NCBI RefSeq assembly: GCF_023805295.1
Contig: NZ_JAMSHT010000001.1
Coordinates: 682,001-746,000 of the forward strand
DNA from: Sphingomicrobium sediminis
Lineage (GTDB): Bacteria; Pseudomonadota; Alphaproteobacteria; Sphingomonadales; Sphingomonadaceae
DNA: 64,000 nucleotides
Direction: 5' to 3'
Shown here in pieces: positions 21,897 to 30,519 of this stretch. A program made the position numbers and the translations under genes. Position 1 is the first letter of the stretch, and each line of letters opens with the position of its first letter. The notes beneath the pieces are model-generated. The model did not search any database. It was given only the letters and a program-made list of their open reading frames with translations, and was not told where the DNA came from.

Positions 21897-24800
21897 GCGA
21901 CAAGATTGCCTCCATTCTCAAGGCCGATGCGCAGCTGACGCTGGCCGCCACGCCGTCAGGTTACCTCCCCTGGCTGGCGAGCGATCTCGCGCGCGCTGCT
22001 GCCGATCGTGGCGGTCGCGCATGGCTCGTTTGTTCGGACGATGCGGCGCTGCGCGCTGTTGCCGACACGGCGACGCTCTTTGCGCCCGAGGTGCAGGTGA
22101 TCACGCTCCCGGCATGGGACTGCCTACCCTATGACCGAGCCAGCCCCGCATTGAAGGTGATGGCCGACCGCATGGGGGCACTTGCCCGGATCGCGCGGAC
22201 GCCCAAGAAACCACAACTGGTCGTCACCACTGCCAATGCGGTCGCCCAGCGGATGCTCTGCCCCGATCGTATTGGCGGCCTGGTGAAGCGCCTCAAGGAA
22301 GGCAGCGAGATCGAGCGCGAGAAGCTGATCGCGCTCTTGCAGGCCAATGGCTATGCCCGCGTCGATGCCGTGCATGATGCCGGCGAGTACGCCGTCCGCG
22401 GCGCGATCGTCGATCTCTACCCCGCTGGCTTTTCCAGCGGCGTGCGCCTCGATTTCTTCGGCGACGAGATCGAGACGATGCGCGCGTTCGATCCCACCGA
22501 CCAGCGCTCGACGGGGCGGATCGACGGCTTCACGCTCATGCCGGCATCCGAGGCCTTGCTCGACGAGGACAGCATCAAGCGCTTCCGCAGCCGTTATCGC
22601 GAGAAGTTTGGCGCCACCGGCACCAGCGACCCGCTCTACGAAGCGGTCAGCGAAGGCAGACGCATGGCGGGCATGGAGCATTGGCTGCCATTGTTCGAGG
22701 AAACACTCGCGGACATCACCGATTATGTCGGCGACAAGGACGTCGTCCTGCGCGACGCGAATGCCGATGCGGCGCTGGGGTCGCGCCTGGAAGCTGTCGA
22801 AGACTATTTCCAGAACCGCCGCCGTGTCGAAGCTGCCGAGGCCGGCACCTATCGCCCGCTCGCGCCCGATGCGCTCTATCTCAGCGACGAAGAATGGAAG
22901 GGCATCAAGGCCGAAACGCCGATCCATCTCGCCACCCCGTTCCCCGCTCCCGACGGCGATACCACGATCGACATGGACGTATCGGGACCGCGCGACTTCG
23001 CACCCGAACGCGCGCAGAATGCCAATGTCTATGAGGCCGTCGCCGAGCATATCGGCAAACTCACTAGCGATGGCCGCACCGTCATCCTCGCCAGCTATTC
23101 CGAAGGCGCGCGCGAACGGCTCGATGGCCTACTGAAGGATCATGGCGTCGACGCGCGCCGCATGGCGGAAAGCTGGCAGGAGGCGCTAGGTGGCAAGGCG
23201 CCCGCGCTCATGGTCCTGCCGCTCGACCATGGTTTCACCACGAAGAACGTTGCGGTCCTGTCAGAACAGGACATGCTCGGCGACCGCCTGGTGCGCCGCG
23301 CCAAGCGCAAGAAGAGCGCCGACGCCTTCCTCGCCGAACTCTCGGCCATGACGCCCAGCGACCTCGTCGTCCATGAAGAGCATGGCATCGCCAAATATGA
23401 GGGGCTGACGACCATCGATGTCGGCGGCAGCCCGCATGACTGTGTCGCGCTCGAATATCATGGCGGCGACAAGCTCTACGTCCCGGTCGAGAATATCGAC
23501 ATTCTCTCGCGTTATGGCGGGGCCGATGAAGGCGTGAGTCTCGATCGCCTGGGCGGCGAAGCCTGGCAGCGGCGCAAGGCCAAGATGAAGGAGCGTATCC
23601 GCGAGATTGCCTCTAAGCTCATCAAGGTCGCCGCCGAACGTGCACTCCGCGAAGGCCAGCCCATGGAGGCCGACAGCGCCTTCCCCCAATTCGTCGACCG
23701 CTTCCCGTACGAGGAGACGGATGATCAGGAAAAGGCGATCGGCGAGGTCCTCGAGGATCTCTCGTCGGGCAAGCCGATGGACCGCCTCGTGTGCGGCGAT
23801 GTCGGATTCGGCAAGACCGAGGTTGCGTTGCGCGCTGCCTTTGTCGCGGCCATGTCGGGCCAGCAGGTCGCCGTGGTCGCGCCGACCACCATCCTTGCCC
23901 GCCAGCACTTCCAGAATTTCATGGAGCGCTTCCAAGGCTTCCCGATCAAGATCGGCCGCCTGTCGCGCCTCGTAGGACCCGCTGAGGTGAAACGCACCAA
24001 GGAAGGCCTCGAGAAAGGCGACATCGACATCGTCATCGGCACCCATGCCCTGCTCGGCAAGAGCGTGAAGTTCAAGCGCCTCGGTCTCGTGATCGTCGAC
24101 GAGGAGCAGCATTTCGGTGTCGCGCACAAGGAACGTCTGAAAGCTCTCAAGTCTGATGTGCATGTCCTGACGCTTACGGCCACGCCCATCCCGCGCACCC
24201 TGCAAATGGCAATGACCGGCCTGCGCGACCTCAGCGTGATCATGACGCCGCCGGTAGACCGCCTTGCAGTGCGCACCTACGTGATGCCGCGCGATCCGGT
24301 GGTGATCCGCGAGGCGCTGTTGCGCGAACATTATCGGGGCGGGCAGAGCTTTTATGTCGCCCCGCGCATCGCCGACCTGCCCGACATCGAGGAATTCCTC
24401 CGCGAGGAAGTGCCCGAGGTGAAATATCTCGTCGCGCACGGCCAGATGAGCCCGACCGAGGTCGAGGAGCGCATGAGCGCCTTTTACGACCGTAAATATG
24501 ATGTGTTGCTCTCGACCAGCATCGTCGAAAGCGGGCTTGATATCCCGAGCGCCAATACGCTCATCGTCCATCGCGCCGACCGCTTCGGCCTCGCCCAGCT
24601 CTATCAGCTACGCGGCCGCGTCGGACGATCGAAGACACGCGCTTATGCCTATTTGACGACGCCCGAGCCGCATCTCGTCAGCGACAGTGCGGAGAAACGC
24701 CTGCAGGTGCTCGCCAATCTCGACAGCCTCGGCGCGGGTTTCCAGCTTGCCAGCCACGATCTCGACCTGCGCGGCGCGGGCAACCTGCTCGGCGACGAAC

Positions 24801-25384
24801 AATCCGGTCATATCAAGGAAGTCGGCTTCGAACTGTACCAGTCGATGCTCGAGGAAGCGATCGTGCAGTTGAAGGCCGATGGCGGCGCCGAAGTCGCGGG
24901 CGAGAGCCTCAATCCGCAGATCAACGTCGCCGCGCCGATCCTCATCCCGGACGACTATGTCGCCGATCTCGACCTGCGCATGGGTCTGTATCGCCGTCTC
25001 GGCGATCTGGAGAGCCGCGCCGATATCGATGCCTTCGCCGCAGAGCTGATCGACCGGTTCGGCAAGCTGCCACAGGAAACGCAGAACCTGCTTGAAGTCA
25101 TTGAGATCAAGATTAATTGTCGCAAGGCGCGCATCGCGAAACTCGACATTGGTGCCAAGGGTGCGGTGGTGACCTTCGCGAAGGACGGTTTCCCCGACAT
25201 TCAGGGCCTGATCGCCTATATTGAGCGTCTCAAGGGACAGGCAAAGCTGCGTCCCGATGGCAAGATGGTGCTGTCGCGGCACTGGCCGGGTGAATATGAC
25301 CGGATCAATGGTGCTCTGATGCTGTCGCGCGGCCTCGCCAAGGTGGCGCGCAAGGCGCAGAAGAAGGTGCCGGAGCCGGCCTAG
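21893..25384 (+). CDS. mfd: Transcription-repair coupling factor
   Basis: Displaces RNA polymerase stalled at lesions and recruits UvrA. 1163 residues: UvrB-like N-terminal module (LPAWDCLPYDRASP), RNA polymerase-interacting domain (DLVVHEEHGIAKYEG), helicase motif I GDVGFGKTE, motif II DEEQHFG, and a C-terminal TRCF domain. The start is TTG, overlapping the sdhE stop (TTGA) with AGGA 7 bases ahead; the longer in-frame extension upstream runs antisense to recG and is not used. Confidence 0.96.
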   Translation: MSDKIASILKADAQLTLAATPSGYLPWLASDLARAAADRGGRAWLVCSDDAALRAVADTATLFAPEVQVITLPAWDCLPYDRASPALKVMADRMGALARIARTPKKPQLVVTTANAVAQRMLCPDRIGGLVKRLKEGSEIEREKLIALLQANGYARVDAVHDAGEYAVRGAIVDLYPAGFSSGVRLDFFGDEIETMRAFDPTDQRSTGRIDGFTLMPASEALLDEDSIKRFRSRYREKFGATGTSDPLYEAVSEGRRMAGMEHWLPLFEETLADITDYVGDKDVVLRDANADAALGSRLEAVEDYFQNRRRVEAAEAGTYRPLAPDALYLSDEEWKGIKAETPIHLATPFPAPDGDTTIDMDVSGPRDFAPERAQNANVYEAVAEHIGKLTSDGRTVILASYSEGARERLDGLLKDHGVDARRMAESWQEALGGKAPALMVLPLDHGFTTKNVAVLSEQDMLGDRLVRRAKRKKSADAFLAELSAMTPSDLVVHEEHGIAKYEGLTTIDVGGSPHDCVALEYHGGDKLYVPVENIDILSRYGGADEGVSLDRLGGEAWQRRKAKMKERIREIASKLIKVAAERALREGQPMEADSAFPQFVDRFPYEETDDQEKAIGEVLEDLSSGKPMDRLVCGDVGFGKTEVALRAAFVAAMSGQQVAVVAPTTILARQHFQNFMERFQGFPIKIGRLSRLVGPAEVKRTKEGLEKGDIDIVIGTHALLGKSVKFKRLGLVIVDEEQHFGVAHKERLKALKSDVHVLTLTATPIPRTLQMAMTGLRDLSVIMTPPVDRLAVRTYVMPRDPVVIREALLREHYRGGQSFYVAPRIADLPDIEEFLREEVPEVKYLVAHGQMSPTEVEERMSAFYDRKYDVLLSTSIVESGLDIPSANTLIVHRADRFGLAQLYQLRGRVGRSKTRAYAYLTTPEPHLVSDSAEKRLQVLANLDSLGAGFQLASHDLDLRGAGNLLGDEQSGHIKEVGFELYQSMLEEAIVQLKADGGAEVAGESLNPQINVAAPILIPDDYVADLDLRMGLYRRLGDLESRADIDAFAAELIDRFGKLPQETQNLLEVIEIKINCRKARIAKLDIGAKGAVVTFAKDGFPDIQGLIAYIERLKGQAKLRPDGKMVLSRHWPGEYDRINGALMLSRGLAKVARKAQKKVPEPA

Positions 25385-26193
25385 CTCTTGCGGTTGGCAA
25401 AGCCGACGAAGCGGCCCAGCGCGTCCTCGTCGAGCGGCCCGGACCCCAGGAAGCCCTGGTAGAGATCGGCGCCCCATTCGGCGAGCAAATCGAGCTGCGC
25501 CGCATTTTCGACGCCTTCGACGACCGTACGCAGCCCCAATTCGCGGGCAAGATTGATTAGCGCGCGCACCACGATGCGATCCTTCTCGCCGCCCACGATC
25601 TCGGCCACCAGACCACGGTCGATCTTGAGTGTGTCGATGGGCAGGCTGGTGAGGTAGGCAAGGCTCGAATAGCCCGTCCCGAAATCGTCGATCGCAATGC
25701 GGATGCCGGTGGCGCGCAGGCGCGACAGGCGACGCGCGGCCTCGGGATGATTGGCGATGCTGCCATTTTCGACCAATTCGACGGTCAGGCGGCTCGGGTC
25801 GAAACCGCTACCGCGCACTCGCTCGAGGAAAATGTCGACGAAATCGCGCTCGAGCAATTCGCTGGGCAGGATATTGATCGACAGCCCGATCTTGGAGAGA
25901 TCGCCCGTCCAGCGCGCTGCCCGTTCCAAAGCCTCGAACTGGATGGCGCGAGACAAGGCGGCGTCCAGCTCGGCTTCTCTCGCCCGTGCAAACAGTCGAT
26001 CCGCGCCCGCCCCGGCGCCGTCCCAGCGCGCCAGTGCCTCGGCTGCGATCACGCGGCCGGTGCCAAGGTCGATCATCGGCTGATAATGGATGGAAATAGC
26101 GCGCTCGACCAAGGCCTCGAACAAGGCAGGGTCGCGCTGCGTGGCTTCCGTCCGGGCCGGTCCTATGCGCTGTTTCGGGCTCAACATGGCCAT
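25381..26193 (-). CDS. EAL-domain cyclic-di-GMP phosphodiesterase
   Basis: 270 residues, a stand-alone EAL domain with no GGDEF or membrane part. Catalytic landmarks are kept: AEALARW, NILPSELL, VELVEN, IAIDDFGTGYSSL, LKIDRGLV, VVEGVENAAQL, YQGFLGSGP. It should hydrolyse c-di-GMP to pGpG. Convergent with mfd, overlapping four bases. No partner cyclase lies in the window. Confidence 0.9.
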   Translation of the reverse strand: MAMLSPKQRIGPARTEATQRDPALFEALVERAISIHYQPMIDLGTGRVIAAEALARWDGAGAGADRLFARAREAELDAALSRAIQFEALERAARWTGDLSKIGLSINILPSELLERDFVDIFLERVRGSGFDPSRLTVELVENGSIANHPEAARRLSRLRATGIRIAIDDFGTGYSSLAYLTSLPIDTLKIDRGLVAEIVGGEKDRIVVRALINLARELGLRTVVEGVENAAQLDLLAEWGADLYQGFLGSGPLDEDALGRFVGFANRKS

Positions 26194-26315
26194 TTTTTGC
26201 GCTTTTCGGCCGCGGAACGAAAGGCCCGTGGCGGCATTGCCCCTTTCTGAGACAGTAGCGCTGGCACCCCCTCCCCGCTAAGCAGGGCGACATGTCAGGG
26301 CGCGAAGGGGATTTC

Positions 26316-27098
26316 ATGAGCCAGGAAATGCGGATCGGACTAGCCGTGTCGAGCAAGCAATCGGCGCAGGAATCCGCAGAATTGCTGCGTTCCAGCTATG
26401 ATTTCGTACCCGTCGAGCAGTCCGATACCGTCCTTGCACTGGGCGGCGATGGGTTCATGCTGCGCACGCTTCACCAGATGCTGGAAGAAGACATGCCGAT
26501 GCGCCCGGTCTTCGGCATGAACCGCGGCACCTTTGGCTTCCTGATGAACCCATGGGCCGAAAATGGCCTTATGGAGCGTATTTCCAAGGCCAAACCGATC
26601 GACATCCTTCCCTTGAAGATGGTCGCGCGGACCGTCCATGGCGAAGAGGTCACGCGGCCCGCCATCAACGAAATATCGCTGCTGCGCGAGACGGGACGCA
26701 CCGCGAAGATCGAGATCGAGGTCGCCGGACGGCTCGCGCTGGAGGAATTGGTCAGCGACGGCGTGATGGTGGCGACGCCTGCGGGCTCGACGGCCTACAA
26801 CCTCTCTGCCGGCGGCCCGATCCTTCCCTTGTCGGCGAACATGCTCGCGCTCACGCCGATCAGCCCGTTTCGCCCGCGCCGCTGGCCCGGGGCGATCCTG
26901 CCCGAGGATACGGCGGTGCGCTTCCGCGTCCTGACCCCCGAAGACCGCCCGGTTTCCGCGGTTGCCGACCAGTTCGAGGTGCGTGATGTGGAAAGCGTCG
27001 AGGTTAGCCTCGACCGCAGCCGGCCCCTAACCTTGCTGTTCGATCCCAACCATGCGCTCGACGAACGCATCGCTCTCGAACAATTCGAAGTCGGCTAA
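26316..27098 (+). CDS. nadK: NAD kinase
   Basis: Phosphorylates NAD to NADP. 260 residues with GGDGFMLRTLH (the GGDG motif), GMNRGTFGFLMN and TPAGSTAYNLSAGGP. The start MSQEMRIGLAVS is preferred because GAAGGGG precedes it; the ATG 24 bases upstream lacks a clear ribosome site. Diverges from the EAL gene and precedes tRNA-Asn. Confidence 0.95.
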   Translation: MSQEMRIGLAVSSKQSAQESAELLRSSYDFVPVEQSDTVLALGGDGFMLRTLHQMLEEDMPMRPVFGMNRGTFGFLMNPWAENGLMERISKAKPIDILPLKMVARTVHGEEVTRPAINEISLLRETGRTAKIEIEVAGRLALEELVSDGVMVATPAGSTAYNLSAGGPILPLSANMLALTPISPFRPRRWPGAILPEDTAVRFRVLTPEDRPVSAVADQFEVRDVESVEVSLDRSRPLTLLFDPNHALDERIALEQFEVG

Positions 27099-27107
27099 AA
27101 AACCCGC

Positions 27108-27135
27108 TTGCATCATGCCGCGAGTGCGGTATACG
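27108..27135 (+). promoter_or_regulatory. Promoter of tRNA-Asn
   Basis: TTGCAT (27108-27113), 16-base spacer, TATACG (27130-27135), followed by a GC-rich discriminator and the tRNA 24 bases on. Spacing and boxes fit a sigma-70 promoter of stable-RNA type. Confidence 0.6.
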
Positions 27136-27158
27136 CCCTGCCACTGCCTTCGGGCTGC

Positions 27159-27233
27159 TCCCCGATAGCTCAGCGGTAGAGTAGGTGACTGTTAATCACT
27201 TGGTCGTTGGTTCGAATCCAACTCGGGGAGCCA
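27159..27233 (+). tRNA. tRNA-Asn (GTT)
   Basis: Cloverleaf readable by eye: acceptor TCCCCGA/TCGGGGA, D arm with AGCTCAGCGGTAGAG, anticodon loop CTGTTAA giving anticodon GTT, T arm with GGTTCGAATCC, discriminator G and encoded CCA. Five T follow immediately. The next 127 bases up to putA hold only weak inverted repeats and no gene. Confidence 0.96.
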
Positions 27234-27365
27234 TTTTTCTCACAAGCCACCGAATGGAACGACAGCGAACGCAGTGAGCGTCGTTGCATGAGAGCTGGCG
27301 CGTGCGGACGTTCTGCGCGTAGCGACAGGACCGACGGGGTCAGGCCGCCCTGACGCCTTCAGCCT

Positions 27366-30300
27366 CTAACCCTCCAAACTCGCCATCAAGCTCGCATTGC
27401 CGCCTGCGGCGGTCGTGTCGATGCAGGTCACGCGTTCGGTCGCGAAGCGTTCGACATAGTGCGGGCCGCCGGCTTTCGGACCCGTCCCGCTCAGCCCCTC
27501 GCCGCCGAACGGCTGCGATTCGACGACTGCGCCGATCTGGTTGCGGTTGACGTAGAGGTTGCCGACGCGCGCATGCTTTTCGACATAGCGACGATTGAGG
27601 TCGATGCGGCTCTGCAGGCCCAACGTCAGGCCGTAGCCCGTACCGTTGATCGCCTCGACCACCTTGTCGAGCTCGCCCGCTTTCCAGCGAATGATGTGCA
27701 GGATCGGGCCGAAATTCTCGCCGATCAGCTGTGACAGATGCTCGATCTCGTAGATGCTCGGCGACACATAATAGCCGTGCGCGTCGCTCTCTTCGGGAAT
27801 ATCACGACGAACAATGCGGACCGCGTGATGGTCGAGCCAGTCGAGATGGCGGCGCAGCGCCTGGCGCGCCTGCGCATCGATCACCGGGCCGACATCGGTC
27901 GTCAGTTCGCGCGGATCACCGATCGTCTGCGCTTCCAGTGCGCCGCCGATCATGCGGATCATCTCGTCGGCGACATCTTCCTGGATATAGAGGACACGCA
28001 GCGCCGAACAACGCTGGCCGGCCGACTGGAAGCTCGAGGCGACCACGTCGCGGGTCACCTGTTCGGGCAAGGCCGAACTGTCCACGATCATCGCATTCTG
28101 CCCGCCCGTTTCGGCGATCAGCGGCACGATCGGGCCGTCCTGGCGGTCGGCGATGGTGCGGTTGATGATCCGCGCCGTTTCGGTCGAGCCGGTAAAGGCG
28201 ACGCCCGCCGTCAGCGGGTGGCTGACCAAGGCAGCGCCTACCTTGCCGTCGCCCGGCATGAGCTGGACGATCTCGCGCGGAATCCCCGCCTGGTGCATCA
28301 GCCAGATGGCATAGTCGGCGATCAGCGGGGTCTGCTCCGCAGGCTTGGCCATGACCGCATTGCCGGCGGCGAGCGCTGCGGCGACGGGGCCGGTGAAGAT
28401 GGCCAGCGGGAAGTTCCACGGGCTGATGCACGTCCAGATGCCGCGGCCATGCAGGCGCAGCTCGTTCTGCTCGCCCGTCGGCCCCGGCAGCGGGGTCGGA
28501 TGGGTGAATTTGGCGCGCGCCTCGCTCGCATAATAACGCAGGAAATCGACCGCTTCGCGAACTTCGAGGATCGCATCGGGCAGCGTTTTGCCGGCTTCGC
28601 GGATGCACAGCGAGAAGAAGGTCTCGGCATGCTCCTCGAACAGGTCTGCGGCCTTGTCGAGCAGCTGCGCGCGCTTTTCACCGCCTAGCTGGTCCCAGCC
28701 TACCTGCGCCTTGGCGGCAGCTTCCATTGCGCGGTCGATCGCACCTTCGGTGGCCTCATGCGCGATTCCGACTTCGATGCGGTCGTCATGCGGGCTGGTG
28801 ATGCGGCGCACCGGATGCTCGCCCATCGCTTCTTCGGTCGGTTGGGCTTCATACGTTTTGGACGAAAGCGCGTGAAGACGCTCCATCAGCGGTTCGCGCA
28901 CCAGCGGATCGCTGAGGTCGACGCCAGCGCTATTCTTGCGGCCGAGACCAAAAATCTGGTCGGGCAGCGGGATGGCCGGATTACGCTTGGGCTCAATGCT
29001 ATCCATCAGCGAAACCGGATCGCGGACCAGTTCATCGACGCTGACACGGTCATCGGCGATGCGATTGACGAAGCTCGAATTGGCGCCGTTTTCCAGGAGG
29101 CGGCGCACGAGGTAAGCGAGCAACTCTTTGTGACTGCCGACCGGCGCGTAGATCCGCACCGGGCTCGGCTGCTCACCGATATTCTCTTCGAGCGCGTGGA
29201 GCTCGGTATAGAGCTCGTCACCCATGCCGTGCAGTCGCTGGAATTCGAAGCCGGGATTTCCGGGACGCGGCCCTGCCAGCGCCTTGATCGCGCCGATCGT
29301 ATTGGCGTTATGCGTCGCGAAAGCCGGGAAGACAGCCTCGGGCGCGGCGAGCAACACCTTCGCACAAGCGAGATAGGAGACGTCGGTCGCCAGCTTGCGC
29401 GTGAAGACCGGATAATCTTCTAGGCCGGCAACCTGCGCGGCCTTGATCTCGGTATCCCAATAGGCGCCCTTAACGAGGCGCACGAACAGCTTGCGGCGAT
29501 ATTTGCGCGCCACATCGACGGCCCATTGCGAGACGTGCACGCCGCGCTTCTGGTAGGCCTGGATGGCGAGGCCGAAGCCTTCCCAGCCATCAGCGAACAG
29601 CTCGTCGTCCGCAGCGATCGCTTCGATCAGGTCGAGGCTGAGTTCGAGGCGATCGGCTTCTTCGGCATCGACCGTCAGATGCACGTTCGCCTTGGCCGCC
29701 TTTGCAGCAAGATTGCGCAGGACCGGCAGGATCGCCGCCTTGGCTTCTTCGGCATGCGCCCATTCATAGCGCGGATGGAGCGCTGAGAGTTTCACCGAAA
29801 TACCCGGCGCACCGTGGAACGTGTCGCGGCGCCCTTCCTGCGCGAGGCGGTCGATGGCAGCCTCATAGGCCCTAGCATAGCGGTGCGCATCGAAATGCGT
29901 CATTGCCGCTTCGCCGAGCATGTCGAAGCTGTGGCTGAGACCGCGCTTCATTTCGGGCGCAGCGCGCTTCAGCGCTTCGTCGATGCTCCGCCCGAACACG
30001 AACTGCTTGCCGAGGATCTTCATGGCCTGGCCAACGGCCTTGCGGATGACGGGCTCGCCAAGTCGGCCGACCGCACGGCCCACCGCGGACCGCCAGCCTT
30101 CCGCCGTATCATTTGCTTCCTCGAGCACCTTGCCCGTCATCAGCAGCGAGAATGTCGCCGCATTGACGAAGGTCGAGCGCGAGCTGCCGAGCTTTTCGGC
30201 CCAGTCGGGACCAGCCAGCTTATCGTGGATGAGGTCGTCGATGGTCTCGGCATCTGGAACGCGCAGCAGCGCCTCGGCAAGGCACATCAGCGCAATGCCC

Positions 30301-30509
30301 TCGTCCGAACCGAGGTCATAGGCCTGCATGAAGGCGTCGATGCCGACGGGCTTATGCTCGCGCATCGCCTTGATGAGGCTGGCCGCCATGGCTTCGGCCT
30401 CTTCGGCCTGTCCGGCAATGAGCCGCGCCTGCTCGATGCGCTCGGCTACGATAGCATTCTCTTCGGCCCGATAGGCCTTGCGAAGCTCAGCCCGGTCGAT
30501 CCCGCTCAT
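27366..30509 (-). CDS. putA: Bifunctional proline dehydrogenase / P5C dehydrogenase
   Basis: Oxidises proline to glutamate. About 1047 residues: PRODH barrel in the first half (SVKLSALHPRYEWAH, VRLVKGAYWDTEIK), aldehyde dehydrogenase second half with catalytic Cys in SAGQRCSALR and the closing QPFGGEGLSGTGPKAGGP. There is no N-terminal ribbon-helix-helix, so this PutA should not repress its own gene. The start MSGIDRAELRKAY lies 10 bases after the secA stop. The hairpin at 27339-27354 (6-bp stem, no T-run) follows the stop and is only a weak terminator candidate. Confidence 0.95.
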   Translation of the reverse strand: MSGIDRAELRKAYRAEENAIVAERIEQARLIAGQAEEAEAMAASLIKAMREHKPVGIDAFMQAYDLGSDEGIALMCLAEALLRVPDAETIDDLIHDKLAGPDWAEKLGSSRSTFVNAATFSLLMTGKVLEEANDTAEGWRSAVGRAVGRLGEPVIRKAVGQAMKILGKQFVFGRSIDEALKRAAPEMKRGLSHSFDMLGEAAMTHFDAHRYARAYEAAIDRLAQEGRRDTFHGAPGISVKLSALHPRYEWAHAEEAKAAILPVLRNLAAKAAKANVHLTVDAEEADRLELSLDLIEAIAADDELFADGWEGFGLAIQAYQKRGVHVSQWAVDVARKYRRKLFVRLVKGAYWDTEIKAAQVAGLEDYPVFTRKLATDVSYLACAKVLLAAPEAVFPAFATHNANTIGAIKALAGPRPGNPGFEFQRLHGMGDELYTELHALEENIGEQPSPVRIYAPVGSHKELLAYLVRRLLENGANSSFVNRIADDRVSVDELVRDPVSLMDSIEPKRNPAIPLPDQIFGLGRKNSAGVDLSDPLVREPLMERLHALSSKTYEAQPTEEAMGEHPVRRITSPHDDRIEVGIAHEATEGAIDRAMEAAAKAQVGWDQLGGEKRAQLLDKAADLFEEHAETFFSLCIREAGKTLPDAILEVREAVDFLRYYASEARAKFTHPTPLPGPTGEQNELRLHGRGIWTCISPWNFPLAIFTGPVAAALAAGNAVMAKPAEQTPLIADYAIWLMHQAGIPREIVQLMPGDGKVGAALVSHPLTAGVAFTGSTETARIINRTIADRQDGPIVPLIAETGGQNAMIVDSSALPEQVTRDVVASSFQSAGQRCSALRVLYIQEDVADEMIRMIGGALEAQTIGDPRELTTDVGPVIDAQARQALRRHLDWLDHHAVRIVRRDIPEESDAHGYYVSPSIYEIEHLSQLIGENFGPILHIIRWKAGELDKVVEAINGTGYGLTLGLQSRIDLNRRYVEKHARVGNLYVNRNQIGAVVESQPFGGEGLSGTGPKAGGPHYVERFATERVTCIDTTAAGGNASLMASLEG

Positions 30510-30519
30510 CCGCGGCGCC

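Noticed and set aside
27239..27365. Integration remnant next to tRNA-Asn
   Set aside because: No copy of the tRNA 3' end, integrase or phage gene nearby; only short inverted repeats.
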